A stretch of DNA of 64,000 bases from Undaria pinnatifida (GCA_012845835.1 JABAKD010000021.1:14262978-14326977), one strand, 5' to 3'; positions 35,405 to 47,400 are shown, numbered from the stretch's first letter. Numbers and translations are program-made. Notes: generated by a model from the letters alone, not told the origin.

Positions 35405-37589
35405 GTTTCTAGGAAGTACGCACGGCACCGTCAGCAGTCGTCATGGTAAATAGTCATTCCGGATATTATGTATTAAGGGAACGCGTCCGATTACGACAGC
35501 GTGAAAGCACTCGCAAGGCATGGACAACAGACACACATATCCCGCCTTTCCGAGAAAAACATAGAAGAAGCGCTACGCTAACCTCCCGTACGAGCAAAGC
35601 CACCCCCGCACCTGTCTTCGACAACACCTCCTCGACGAGAGATTGCTCTCCTTTTCTTCGGTTTCTTCCTCGCCTGTGACCACGCAGACCAATCAAGGCG
35701 ACGGGCTTCAGGTAACCAACAAAGCTCTCTTCTTTCAAAACCCGGGCGGCTGACATGGCTCCATGTCGACGTTTGATGCAGACCGACTTTGCATCCTGTC
35801 GACTTCGAACCTATATTGCCATGGGGACAGCAGTGCACTCTCTTAATTAATGCCAAGACCTCTTCCGTTTCGCCTAGAGGCGGCGCAGGTTCTCAATACT
35901 CCTTTCGGTATTTTTGTTTTGTAGACGCCAACTTTTGTTTGACGGCGCATTTAATAAAGTGTGCTTCGCTTATTATTGCTTGCTTTGTTGTATATAATAC
36001 TACGTTTTTCTTCAATCACAGTATGACCTTCATAATCCCATGTTCGTTTTAAATTCTTGGCATTATTTTTGTTGTTTAATGCATTCCAAATCGAACAGCT
36101 ACACCTTAACTTGCCAAAGTGCTGCTCTGCCATACCCGTAGCATGGTCGCCGGCGAATGCCGGCGCCCATGTGGAGCCCTTGTATAAAAAAAAAGGTCAT
36201 TCTTTAGTTTCAGGGATTTGGTCAGGAGTTTTATTTTGGTCTCGGTCGATGTATGTATGCGATTCACGGAACAGATATTCTCGGTCGAATAGATTCGTTC
36301 GAGCGCCGCCTGGGTCGGCGCCAACTCCTCTCGCCCTGCCGTGTCCGTTCCGCACATGGACGGGAACGGGTGCGGATGCCGAGCGAGACAACAAGTAAAA
36401 AGTCGCAAAAATACCGCATGTATGTTGAGGAGGACTTTCGGAGATTTCAGTTGTACCTTAATGTCTGCAGCGCCTGGATGCTCTCACAAAAATTGCATCA
36501 TTTGGAAACGGTACTTGATAATGTTTTGCATTTTGCGTGGCATATTTTCGAGCGTTGGTTTCTTTGCTGCACTTTTTCACTAGTTCATTAGGTTTCTTGC
36601 CCGGCCATTCTTGTTTTTGTTTCTGCTCGTTTTGCCAGTTGTTTCTTGACCATTCAGCTGTTTCTCGCATATTTGTTTTTTTGCCACATCGCGATTTTAT
36701 ACCTTTCGCGGATTTTACGTCCTTTTAGTCTTAAAAGTTGAACTTCCTACCATTTGCCGCCAATTTGCCGCTTGTGCATTAGTTGCGGAGCGGTCCAGAT
36801 TTAGCGTTTCTTTGATTCCCACCATTTATTTTGTACATGGCGAAGTTTCATCATCAGCTGAGACGTGGGGTTGGCTCATCAGCCACACACCGCCCCTCAC
36901 CCAATCGCAGCGCAATAGCTCACAGCAACGAGGCGCCGTGCAGTGCCCTGCGATGCCCTGCAGCTTAGCTCAGCAGCGCACCGCAGCCAGGCGCTAGCTC
37001 AGCAGAGCGAAGCGCTGTGCTTTGTGGTGTTCTGCCCTCGCGATCGTTCGAGACTCATGATAACTAAAACTTCGCGTAGGCTGATTTTACGGTGTTTGGG
37101 GTTTTCTTCTACATCGCGATTTTTGTGTGGGCACTTTTTGCTGTCGCAAGCATATTGCTACGTTTCTTTTACACTCGAGTCATGAAAGGCCAAAGACTCG
37201 AGACGAGACAAAGGAAGGTTATGTGCCCCGTCCCGTCCAAGACCCAGGGCAGCGTAGGGCACCAGCTGCCAGGGGTGTGAGACGAGGCATGCACGGCATG
37301 GGCTAGAGAACGTTTCCTGCAACAACTTCCCGCCACAGTATAAACGTGCGGACGGACGCTGAGCGAGACAAGCGAGAGGTGCGCTCTCTTTTGTATTTTG
37401 GGCGTTATACGCCCGAGCTATTTACGGATAATGGCATATGTAGAGCTTGAACAAACATATGAGGGACAGCGTTTGTGAATTGGCATCATTTCCAAATTGG
37501 ATTTTTTTTTTTTCCCGGCGTCGCTTTGTTTATGGCGGCCTCGAAGCGATTGCCCTATCGTATAAAGCTACAACCACTGCTGCTGTGTG

Positions 37590-37665
37590 TCGTTGCCTTT
37601 CGGCTCAGTGGGTATAGTGCTACGTAACTAACGAAGGATGTGTCGTGAGTACGATTCTCACCCAG
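37590..37665 (+). repeat. tRNA-like module (block E), type 1, fuller copy
   Basis: CGGCTCAGTGG (37601-37611) as A box and GAGTACGATTC (37647-37657) as B box, 46 bp apart. CTCACC completes a T-arm-like stem. This is the most tRNA-like of the type 1 modules. Confidence 0.5.
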
Positions 37666-38021
37666 ATCATATTTTGTACCTGATGTTCAGGAGCACGGGC
37701 CGGAGACAACATGAATGGATATGATAGTTGTTAGTGTTCTCCTGAGTACTACTAAATGTCGCACGCGGAGAGGGAAAAGCTCCAGAGATGTCTCTTACGA
37801 AGTCGGTGAGAATCAATTAACGAACTCGAAAACATACTTGGTTGGTATACTAGCAATACACACGGAGTTACTGAGTCACGTGACAGTGGGTAGTGCTGTG
37901 TCGTGAGTGCGATTATTACCGCCTTCATATTTATTTGCCGTTTTCGAGCGTGCGCGCTGACGACGTTATGAATGGTTATTTTGGTAGTCTAACATATTAT
38001 GCAGCACTACGCTGACTGAGT

Positions 38022-38105
38022 CAAGTGATTAAGTAGCTCAGTGGGCAGTGCTGTAGAGTTTCTCGGTCAAGCCACTTTGTTCGAAGGGCGCTGTCCAACG
38101 CCTTC
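38022..38105 (+). repeat. tRNA-like module (block E), type 2, copy 2
   Basis: TAGCTCAGTGG at 38034-38044 and TTGTTCGAAGG at 38077-38087. The sequence is nearly identical to 33655-33725, confirming that units 3 and 4 share block E. Confidence 0.5.
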
Positions 38106-38408
38106 TCTATCCGTCCTCTTTACTTGATCGTGAACGCGTACTACTACGTACGGGAGCAAAAAAAACACATCCTAAAATAGCGGGGACGATTTTGGATTTT
38201 AGACTCCTGGGCAGTTATTTTACCGAGAACGGGTCAACACGTGGCGTACTAGTCGATGACCCAGCAGCAATCTACAGTATAGTAGTAATAAGTATCTTCT
38301 TGACAACATGTCGTGTGCGCGAGCAATCGAAGATACAGCATTAAAAATTCTGTAATGTTCGTCGACGATATACACCTGGTACGCTGGTTTTAAACTCCCA
38401 GCTTCAAG

Positions 38409-38415
38409 AGAAGCA

Positions 38416-38446
<31 letters not shown>

Positions 38447-38447
38447 C

Positions 38448-38502
<55 letters not shown>

Positions 38503-38606
38503 GTTGTTGCTGTTGTTGTTGTTGTTGTTGCTGTTGTTGTTGTTGTTGTTGTTGTTTTTGTTTTTGTTGTTGTTGTTGTTGTTGTTGTTGTTTTTGTTGT
38601 TGTTGT
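38409..38606. repeat. Expanded (TTG)n microsatellite
   Basis: About 190 bp of TTG with rare TCG, TGC and TTT interruptions. The homologous place in unit 3 (33975-34008) has only about 35 bp, so this copy has expanded. The long Leu or Asn frames through it are artefacts. Confidence 0.9.
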
Positions 38607-38639
38607 CCACGTTTTTTGAAGACTTTTCAGAGCGATATA

Positions 38640-39660
38640 TAATGCTCACGACGAAATATTTGATCTCACAGCTGGAGTGTATTTTAATATATCATGTTGG
38701 GCTAAACCTCTTGGAAACCCTTCGCCCCCCCCTCACTTCCCTTTTTTGTATTTCTCTTTCTTTCCCCATTCTCTCTTGCGAAAACGCCCCACCTAAAATC
38801 GAAATCCGCCGGAGTAGTAAACACTTTAACGCTCTGGATATCACCTCATCACCTTTCTAGAGCCATCCATGCCTCTGCTGCAATTCCCCCCCCACACCCG
38901 CCCCAAACGCCCCATCCTTCCCCACCACCCGCATAATCGCCTAGACCTAACAACACGCGTATAGCAACCCCTACATCTATGAGACCTAGAGCCCTTTCGC
39001 CCTCCGCCCCCTCCCCCCCTCACCCCCCCACCACCCCCACCCACACCCCCTCGAACACTCCGCCCTCTAGTCACTGGTTGTACGACTTACAGGATATACA
39101 TGATGAACAAGTGCATTTCTTCAAAACCGTCACATTGATCACCCTAAAGGATGTATATTTTCCACGAGCAAATTGAGCTGCCCCGCCCCCCCCTACCAAT
39201 GATAATTTAGTGCAATTTTTCCTAAACAGTCAGATTTATCCCCTACAAGAGGGATTTAGAGTTTCCACGCACAAATCGAGTTGCCCCACCCGTCCCTCCA
39301 CCCTTCCCCCACCACCCCTGCTCTCTTTTATTCAAACACAAAGCCCGCACACCTCGCTATCCCCCCACCGGTTGTTCGACATATTAAAGGATTCACTTCA
39401 TAAACTGATGCATTTCATTTCACAGCTGTCAGATTGTGTCCCCCTTACAAAAGGGTTTTGTAGGTTTCGCGCACAGACTGACCAGCATCACCCTGTTGAC
39501 CTTGATAGCTACACTGTAGTTGCATTGGGAGTCGCCGACTTATATCCCAAATGAGGACACACATCCCGTAATACGCGCGATCGGAGTATCACACACAGCT
39601 TGCAAAGATGAGTTTTGACAAAATCATCGATCTCACAGCTAGCTGGAGTGTTTGTTTTTC
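38640..39660 (-). repeat. Family A repeat, minus orientation (double)
   Basis: A short terminus (TTGATCTCACAGCTGGAGTG at about 38660-38680) follows the microsatellite. The C-rich body and the full terminus follow, ending CTGGAGTGTTTG at about 39655. Block order matches 19990-20810 reversed. It faces the plus copy at 39750. Confidence 0.8.
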
Positions 39661-39749
39661 TCATAATATTTCACCTGTGCGAACTCCAACAACATAAAAA
39701 ACGTCACATTATCGCCGCACGTTGCATGAATTTTTGTTCGAAGTTTGGA

Positions 39750-40470
39750 TATATTATAAAAAATGAAAATACACTCCAGCTGTGAGATCGAAGATTTCGT
39801 CGAAACTCATCTTTGCAAGCTGTGTGTGATACTCCGATCGCGCGCATTACGAGTTGTGTGTCCTCATGAGGGATATAGGTCGGCGACTCCCATTACAACT
39901 ACAGTGTGGCTATCAGGGTCAACAGGATGATTTTAGTCAGTCTGTGCGCGGAAACTATAGAACCCGTTTCTGAGGGGGACAAAATCTGACAGCTGTGAAG
40001 GGAAATGTATCATTTTATCAAGTAAATCTTGTAAGTCGAATAACCGGTGAGGGGGGTGGGGCGGATTTTTGAAGGACGTGGGGGGCTGGTTTTGATCAAA
40101 AGCGAGCGGGTTTGGAGGGGGGGGGAGGGGGGGGGGGTAAGGGGGCAATTTGTGCATATAAGCTATAAATCCTTTCGAGGGGATAAATCTAACGGTTTTA
40201 ACAAGGGGGCGTTTGGGGCAGCTCAATATGTGCGTGGAAACTATACATTATTTGGAGGGGATAAATGTGACGGTTTTGGAAATAATACATCAGTTTATCA
40301 TGTATTTCCTGGGGTAGGTCGTACAATCAGTGAGTAAAGAGATGGTGGGGTGTTCGAGGGGGTGGGGTTGGGATGGGTTGGGGGGGAGGTGCGGGGTGTG
40401 GGGGCGGGGAGGGGGCAGGGGTTGGGGGGGGGGGGAGGAAGGGCTTTAGGTGAGGGGTTTGTTATACGTG
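39750..40470 (+). repeat. Family A repeat, plus orientation
   Basis: TACACTCCAGCTGTGAGATC terminus at about 39772, then all family A blocks in order. The ACCGGTGAGG junction is at about 40044, followed by G tracts and GGTTTTGGAAATAAT. Only about 100 bp separates it from the inverted copy to its left. Confidence 0.85.
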
Positions 40471-40472
40471 TG

Positions 40473-40512
<40 letters not shown>
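40471..40512. repeat. (TA)n microsatellite
   Basis: About 40 bp of uninterrupted TA directly at the end of family A. Confidence 0.9.
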
Positions 40513-40513
<1 letters not shown>

Positions 40514-41150
40514 CTTTGTACATCACCGAAGCCACCCCCGACTAAGAACATTTACCATCGTTTCATGTCGAAGGACGTTTTGTCCAAATAAATGTTGGAT
40601 TTTTTTTTTACAGTTTTGAGCCCCGATTGCGACGGTAAATAAAGCGAAATCCCGTATTTTTTGGGCTTCCGGCGACGTCTCCAGCGGGGCCTCCTCGCGA
40701 ATCGAGCGGAGTCTAGGGTGCTAAGATACGCTCTGCGTTACTCGTTCGCTCGGGAGGGACTATAGACTGCTACAGAACTGGTCCGTTCAAATAATTGATA
40801 TTCCCACATACATACACTAAAATCGATGTTGACCGAGTGAGTCAGTGCCCTGCGGTAACATGCGTCGAAATGCGTTCTCGGCGCAGGTCATACACGGTGT
40901 GGGCCGCGCAATTATGTTTGTCGCAGGGAACAACAATTTCTTCGTTCTATGGACGAGCATAGGTCTGGTCAGAGGCAAAAATTGTTGTGGGCGTGGTGTG
41001 TCGTTGATCAGGGGCAACAATATGATGGCACCGCTTTATTGCAAAACCCACTGTTTACAATAGCCCGCTATCCAGCACTCGTAGGAGACTGCTGTGTGAA
41101 GAAAAACCCTTCCTTCCGGGAGACCGGTTCTACGATAGACAGCCCCCCTG
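40513..41150. other. No gene seen
   Basis: Short frames only. No recognised motif or repeat. Confidence 0.5.
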
Positions 41151-41154
41151 AAAA

Positions 41155-43190
41155 ACAGCAATAAACGTTTCATGGCTGCTCGACACAAGGAAGGACACAA
41201 CTGAAAACGAAGTATCCATACATGTAATTGTTTGCAAAAGATTATTGTTCGAAGACGTCGGGGTGTCGAAGGACACTGTATTTCAGGCTACACGACTGGG
41301 AGCTGGTTTTTGAAACCGCTGATTTCGTCAAAGAAAAGTTGCAGTAGGGGTTACCGTGCATCGGCTCGGGAGGAACTTGTTTACCTATATTTCCCTAGCC
41401 TTTCTTCTTAAAACAGTTGTAATAGATAGCCTTCGCTGACGCTTCTTTGGGCTGACGTATCAGACGTGCACTGGTACGCTTGACAACTGGTGGGTTGGTT
41501 GAAATTTTGAGAATTTCTGCCGCAAATCTTCTCGACCCAACTCACTCCAAGAAAACCCGCACGTTCATACATAAACAAACCAGGATTAATTTGTCCCCCA
41601 CCCCCCACCTAACACGCCAACGCGACGGCAGCTGTTTTTCCACGATATTGCTCTGCCCCCACCTTTCCACACCATAGCACCAGGTTCACCCAATATTTCT
41701 TTCAACTTACAAGTGCGCTTCTGACCGCGGCGTACGAGAATATAGAGGAAGCAGCCGCAACTGAGGCTCAAGTCGTCGAGAACACGCGTCTGCACACGTG
41801 TCCACCTGGTCATTGAAGGTGAGTTATTGATCTTGCTAATATTTCCTAGCGGGCGAGAAAAGTTTGGTTTGTTCGGCATTGAATGAACCTAGTAAGGCCA
41901 TTATACAGTATTTTGGATCTTCCTAGGGCTTCAGCAACAACAACAGTATCGCTGCAAGCAGCTGGGCGCGTTTGCTGTCGCAGCAGTCGGGTAGGTATGA
42001 TGGTAAGCCAAACTACTGAAGCAATGTATGCTGCGCAACACGTACACGAGGAGTGTCCGACACACTGGTTGAAACGCCTGTCGCAATGCCAAACATTCTT
42101 CATCGCACCCGACCCAGGCTACGGTAGGGGGGTCCCTTTTTGGGCCTTTTATTTCAGTGGCTAGGGGTTACTCGCGCGAGTAGCCCCTTTGTTCCTATGC
42201 GATCTTACGTATTCTTTATGTTTCACATTGACGAAATCAATCCGCAATGCAAAGGTGGTCTAAGCTGGGCCAAACCAAGTACCTAAACCATCTTCATCCG
42301 TGGGGTACAGAGCTACTCGTGCGAGTGGCTCAAACACACCGGGGTACCCCCCCTACCGTAGCCTTGGTCACCCCGACGAGGGTAAGTGTTGCCGCATTTA
42401 AGTTTGACATTACGCTTACGACATTTATGTTTCTATCCGACGCCCGTTGGTTTGCCTGGTTGTTCAAAAGATGACCTTTTGTATATATAGACTAAATGAA
42501 TAGTCCATGTAATCCCATTCGTTAGCATCACAAAACTTTAGCGCTCCTTCCCAGTAGTAGCTCGGATCCGGTGCCACATGGCGAGCCGTCCTCCCTCCTC
42601 CGCACTGCCGCACGTTCCTGCTTTTGTGTAGCTCGAAGTTTTTATTCGCATTTTTTTCCTCGTTAATTCGCGTCGCAATGTGTTTGCGTGTCTCTTCCAG
42701 GACAAACTTGGATACGGGTTTATATAGCGGGCCCTCCACCCCCTCGACCACGGTACGTGCGTTCGTGTTTTTTGCGGGAAGACTTCAGTCAGCAATTTTT
42801 TCCTCGTCGACCCTTTTTGGAATGCGCCTACGAGACCCACGCTGCTAGACGCGATCAACAGCAAACCCTTTCTTTTGTTGCAAGTAAATTAATGTAAAGT
42901 ATAAAAGGAGGCGAGAGTCGAATTTGATGACCAACGCTGGTGTTGATAGTATTCGAGGGTAACCACTATATATAGACTCTCTGAGCGATGCTGTGTGTGC
43001 GTTGCCTTCACAGCCAACCGTTCTTTCTATTCACAACGTTACCATCAGTACACCCATAAGAGTCCGCGCTGATTCATCTTAGAGAGATAGAATTCTGAGG
43101 TCACAGACCGTCAAACAGAGTAAACTAAACAGTTGTAATTCATCAAGGTAAAGCAAGTGAACAAGTGAAATGCTAGGGTACCGGGTACGA
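41155..43190 (+). repeat. Family D dispersed repeat, copy 2 (rearranged)
   Basis: Block b at 41155-41345 and block a at 43040-43190 match 26845-27040 and 26455-26640, but in swapped order and 1.7 kb apart. Between them lie the small inverted-repeat element at 42117 and a minus-strand open frame (42464-42751) reading VEGPLYKPVSKFVLEETRKH onward. That frame looks protein-like but I cannot assign it. An AT-rich stretch near 42480-42500 and 42900-42980 flanks that frame. Confidence 0.5.
42117..42363. mobile_element. 247-bp inverted-repeat element (MITE-like)
   Basis: GGCTACGGTAGGGGGGT at the left end is inverted at the right end as ACCCCCCCTACCGTAGCC. Just inside each end sits a palindrome-like CTACTCG(C/T)GCGAGT motif (42164-42187 and 42311-42330). 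No coding capacity. The same end and palindrome recur at 44398. Confidence 0.6.
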
Positions 43191-44080
43191 TTATAAAATT
43201 TTCATTAATAGATGCTCCTAAGGATCCGGTTAAAAAAGCTCAAGCTCGATAAACTAGGTGTACTAATGCCAGTTTTTGTCCATCTGCAAAACGCAGACTT
43301 GTTGTTAACCTTGCCGATTGGGTTAGTCAACACCGTGCACTTGCCGGCCTTCTTCGGCCTTACCCTAAAATGTTCAGTCAAAAGAGGTGAGATAGCCACC
43401 CAGGAATAGGCAGCTCTGTTTGGTTTGGCTTTGACCTGGGTAGTGCTGGATCTGCCTGCGCCTGTACATTTTTTATTTGTTCGACGGTGGGTCTCCACCA
43501 CCTGCCGTTGAAGAAAGGTGCACCAATTCCAACGGATCCGATTGCTTAACTAGGGTCACACTCAGGCATTGTGTCTCATTCCTTCAACTCAGCTTCTCCA
43601 AGGCTTTATGGTCGGGTTGCCGCTTGCAGGATTATGTACCCCTTTCCTTACTACAACAGCGTTGCCTCTCCAGAACACAACAACACAAGCCACGCCATGA
43701 TAAAAGGGAGAAAAAGAGAGAGAAAATAAAACAGGAGAGAATGAAAACAAATTAACCAGACAAAAATTTTGCATAACAAAGGACAGGTGTTGTGAAAAAT
43801 GTGACGCAAGATCGAATAGGTGAAGGCAGAACGAGCAGCGTACGTGCCAAATGACGAAAGTACCTACCTGTGTTGCACAGAAGAAATTAACACGAGGGAG
43901 ACGACTAGATACCGGTATAGTATACGGCCTTCAGGGAGGGAAACAAGGGAGTGCTTGAACAAAATTTATCGAAATGTAAAAATGTAACTAAATAACACGT
44001 GTGTGGATCGCTAAATTTCACATGGCGTTTAAAAGTAGTAACAGTTCTCTCTGGCGTTTGCCTAGGTACAGTGGTTTGCT
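43191..44080. other. No gene called
   Basis: A weak third match to family D (about 43785-43860 against 26715-26800) may extend copy 2. The minus-strand frame 43205-43501 has no recognisable domain. An A/G-rich stretch lies at 43700-43740. Confidence 0.4.
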
Positions 44081-44359
44081 TCATCGTTGCCCCGATTTTA
44101 TTAGTGCTCTAGCTGACGTGTGACGTTCATGTCGTATGAGCTGTTTCTGCCACGCTGTGTTGTTTTTTTTCGCTGCTTTCATAAAAAATTTGTCCATAAA
44201 TTCCCTGGCCATCGTCATATAACCTAGGTTAGTGTTTATGGTTATGAATTTTGCATATCTGGTTTGGAATGCACGAGTGTCGTCGTAGACAAGGCAATTT
44301 GTCACGAGATTGCTCGTGGAACGATTATGAGCGCATTTCACGCAGGGCAGCACCTTCAA
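44081..44359 (-). pseudogene. Possible LINE reverse-transcriptase C-terminal zinc-finger remnant
   Basis: The 92-codon minus-strand frame begins LPCVKCAHNRSTSNLVTNC and continues LVYDDTRAFQTRYAKF. The spacing C-x2-C-x8-SNLV-x2-C-x2-Y-x3-R mirrors the zinc knuckle that follows reverse transcriptase in non-LTR retrotransposons (usually CxxC...H..xxC..Y...R), with Asn in place of the usual His. The rest ends at a stop. No upstream reverse-transcriptase motif was found, so at best this is a 3' fragment. The assignment is tentative. Confidence 0.35.
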
Positions 44360-44397
44360 TTTGCAACAAGGGAATAAGAGTAATGTTTATGGCAACC

Positions 44398-44475
44398 AAG
44401 GCCACGGTAGTACCCGGGGAGTCCTCCTTTTGAAACTAGTGTCGTGGATTCGAGCCACTCGCACGAGTGACTTTG
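44398..44475. mobile_element. Partial second copy of the 247-bp element end
   Basis: AGGCCACGGTAGTACCCGGGG followed 30 bp later by GAGCCACTCGCACGAGTGAC matches the (inverted) right end and inner palindrome of 42117-42363. The other end was not found. Confidence 0.45.
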
Positions 44476-47400
44476 TTACGGCCGCGGCAGCAATGATTTG
44501 ATGAAATTTTCTCGCTACCCGGCCACCAACTATTGCAATGCTAACCATTTCATTGTGGATTAATGTTGCACAGGTGAAACAACTCGGAACACAGAAGCAA
44601 ACAAGTGCAGAAGTGACAAGGGGGCAGAGGGGCCACTAGCCCTAGTGTACTTGGGACACTTTTACTTTTAACTAAAAAAAATACAAATACGACCCCGAAC
44701 GTCCGCCCCCAGGTCATGGCAGAAATCTGTCGAGGGTCGTGCCTTGCGAAACGTACAACAGCATTTCAGTTTTGGGTTTATTTATTTTTTAATTTTTCAG
44801 CGAAGAAGGTTGGATCGTAACGAGTACCAGCCTCACTTAGTTGGCTCGCAAAACAATCGTCCACCAGACACTGAACCGTCACTACATCAGCAACGTGCGC
44901 GGAAGTCACCCACGTGATTGACCTATTGGAGCCGGCATTTACTCCTAACCAGGTAAATACCTTGGGAAGTGATTACACCACCAAGCCGACGCGTTACAAC
45001 GCTCAACGTGACAAAAGTCTAAGCTACTAATTCCTTTGCCGAGCTTGGTCGGTCGGCCGCGTCGGTTCCGTCACGTTGTTGCCAGCTTGACGGCAAAAGC
45101 TCTCAAGCTCACTGCGCCTTCTCCGATCAGCCATTACCTTCTAATGACATTGGGAACGTCGCTGCTCAGTCGCGGTTCCTCAGGAGGTGTGGCACAGACT
45201 TAGCGGTGCGGCTTCCCTATCCTCCTCACCACCGTGTACCTAACGTTTAGTGGTGTCCTTAAAATAACTGAAATTTTAAGGCCAGCATTATTTTCGCGAT
45301 AAAAGTTCAAGGCATGATGGGAAACTTTCGCGTGTATCATTTCTAGGTAAATTTAATAGTATGACAAGTATGATTCGCCGGCCTTGCAAATACCACGGAA
45401 ACAAGCACGGGGAGAATCTGCTGCGGCAAAATAACTGCATGGATGTCAGCGCGCAAGGTAACCCTGAAGAAGCTTCGAAATGTTGAAATCAACTGAATAG
45501 CCCCTTGATCACAACCGTCGGACTATTGGCCACCTGCATCTACTCGCATTTGCCATCTCACATACGATAAACTGTAGGTGCCACACATCTGCTGTGTACA
45601 ACGCTATCATCCTGCCCATAACAAGAAAAAAAGTTGGTTCGTTTTAGTTGTTGTAAATTGCGCCTTGCAAAGGTACGTCGAACGCAAAACAGCCGCTTCA
45701 CGAGCGATGTCAAGACCCTTTGTTTGATCAGCATTTTGTTTTTTCTGTAGGACAACAAGACAGCCGGGTCAAGAGCTCTAGATTTGCCACCGAAGCTTGC
45801 TGCGGAGAGCACTCTTGATCCCGTTTTGGACGGAGAACGCACGCTCGCAGTCGATAGTTTGATGCATTTTAGAAATTACTGACCATTACTATACACGAAC
45901 ATTCTACTGCGATAGCACGACCGGGAACCATTTTAACCATTGCGGCCCCCGAGCCCGATGTATTTGCGAACTTTTGAGGTCTTGTTTATTGTACCGGACA
46001 GAGAACATCGTCTTGAAATGAATTAAAAGTTTCTTTAAAATTGAAAACCACACCGAAATTCGCTTTGTATGCAGTTGTCGAAAATATCACAAAATGCACG
46101 GGTATCTGTACGGTTATCCGCCTTTGTGCACCGTGATGTTTCTTCAAATCAAAAGTGCCACGGTGCAGTTTGGCGCGCGGTAATAGACGATCATGAATTC
46201 TCTGGTGCGGTTCGGTTAAATGGTGAAGATGAGAAGTTTTTACACGCTGCGGTTCGGTGCAATTACAAAACACGGGGAGTTTGCAAGCGCAAAACAGTAA
46301 TTGGTGAGCTCCTGAATAGGGTACGTACTTCAATATGATGGCGTCTGGACGTATATCCGAGGTTGGGATGGGCGTACGAAATTCGTACCTGGTACATAAC
46401 TTTGAGAACATCAATATTCTGGCAGCTAGTGATAATATCTGCCGCCAGGTCTCAGGTATATGCAAGTTAATCTTGTCTGCATGTATTATTGATATACGAG
46501 ACTATGACACCTGATGTGTGGTCTTTTTTACTCAAATATGACCTTTGATGGGATTGGCGGTATGACGGTAGAAAGCGTTTTTGTGACTTGCCCGAAAAAG
46601 TGAGCTTTCCACGTTTATATTATGACTTCAAGAATGCAGTATCTTGTGGTGTGCGAAGATGATATTTATTGATCGACGTATATTGCTGGCACGATGCTTG
46701 ATGAAAAATTCTGTTGAAAAAAAAGCTTTCTTGTATTGAACAGGTAGATAAGAGTAGGTAGGTATGTATGACGAATGCTGGCTTCCAGAGTCAGTTGAAG
46801 AAGCACATGTCCTAATCAAGGTGTCCTGTAATACCAACGCGTGTTGAAGGCTTGGTAAGGACTAAACCAGGTCGAAACTGGGTTGTTCAAAATGTAGTTT
46901 GACTCCGGAGTGAGGAAATTATATTTTGACTGATTTTACATTTTTCAGTATTCAAGAATCGAACTCGGGCGTGCGTTTATACCAATAGTTACGGTACATT
47001 TTTTTTTTTTTCTTGGACATGTTGAAAACGAGAGTATATAAAGCACCAAGATTTTGCTTGATCTAACATTTGGAAGTAAAGTAGTTTAGGGGAGCAGTTT
47101 TTTTTCTTGTTTTTGAGTAGTGAACGACAAAATTTGAAATCTGATACATTTTACCTTGATTTCAGCGTTCGTTGAAGTTTGTTGATCAAAGGCTTCGGGG
47201 TTTTATTAATAAATGGAGGTAATATATTGGTGGTATCGGCCTAGGCATATTAAACCACGAATAAAAGTTTTTCGTTCTGGTTTTACACGGATTGATATCA
47301 CCGCGCTCTTTATCGCCCATATTCTCACGAGCGATATCCGTTACTATTAATGTGTTTCAATTCCGCTCGCTAAGCCGTCGGGTGTCAAAATCAGCTTTTT

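Larger units (their letters stand above)
31106..36190 (+). repeat. Tandem array unit 3 (blocks B, E, C with insert)
   Basis: Block B 31106-32940, block E 32975-34080, block C 34110-34565 and 35405-36190, ending at GTGGAGCCCTTGTATAAAA. Block F is missing. Block C is interrupted by about 840 bp (34566-35404). Block E carries tRNA-like modules and a short TTG tract shared with unit 4. Confidence 0.8.
36191..38640 (+). repeat. Tandem array unit 4 (partial B, F, E), truncated
   Basis: Starts after GTATAAAA with GTTTCAGGGATTTGGTCAGG (block B). The middle of B is deleted at TTTTGCCAGTTG/TTTCTTGACC (36638-36650). Block F runs to about 37160 and E to about 38400, ending in a long TTG microsatellite. 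Block C is missing and family A follows. The F block shows GCCCTGCGATGCCCTGC and AGCAGAGCGAAGCGC, as in unit 1. Confidence 0.8.

Noticed and set aside
38404-38860. Long poly-Leu and poly-Asn frames
   Set aside because: They are the TTG microsatellite read in frame on either strand.
45986-46465. 159-codon minus-strand frame
   Set aside because: The plus strand is equally open over the same stretch and neither reading shows a motif, so there is no reason to prefer a gene.
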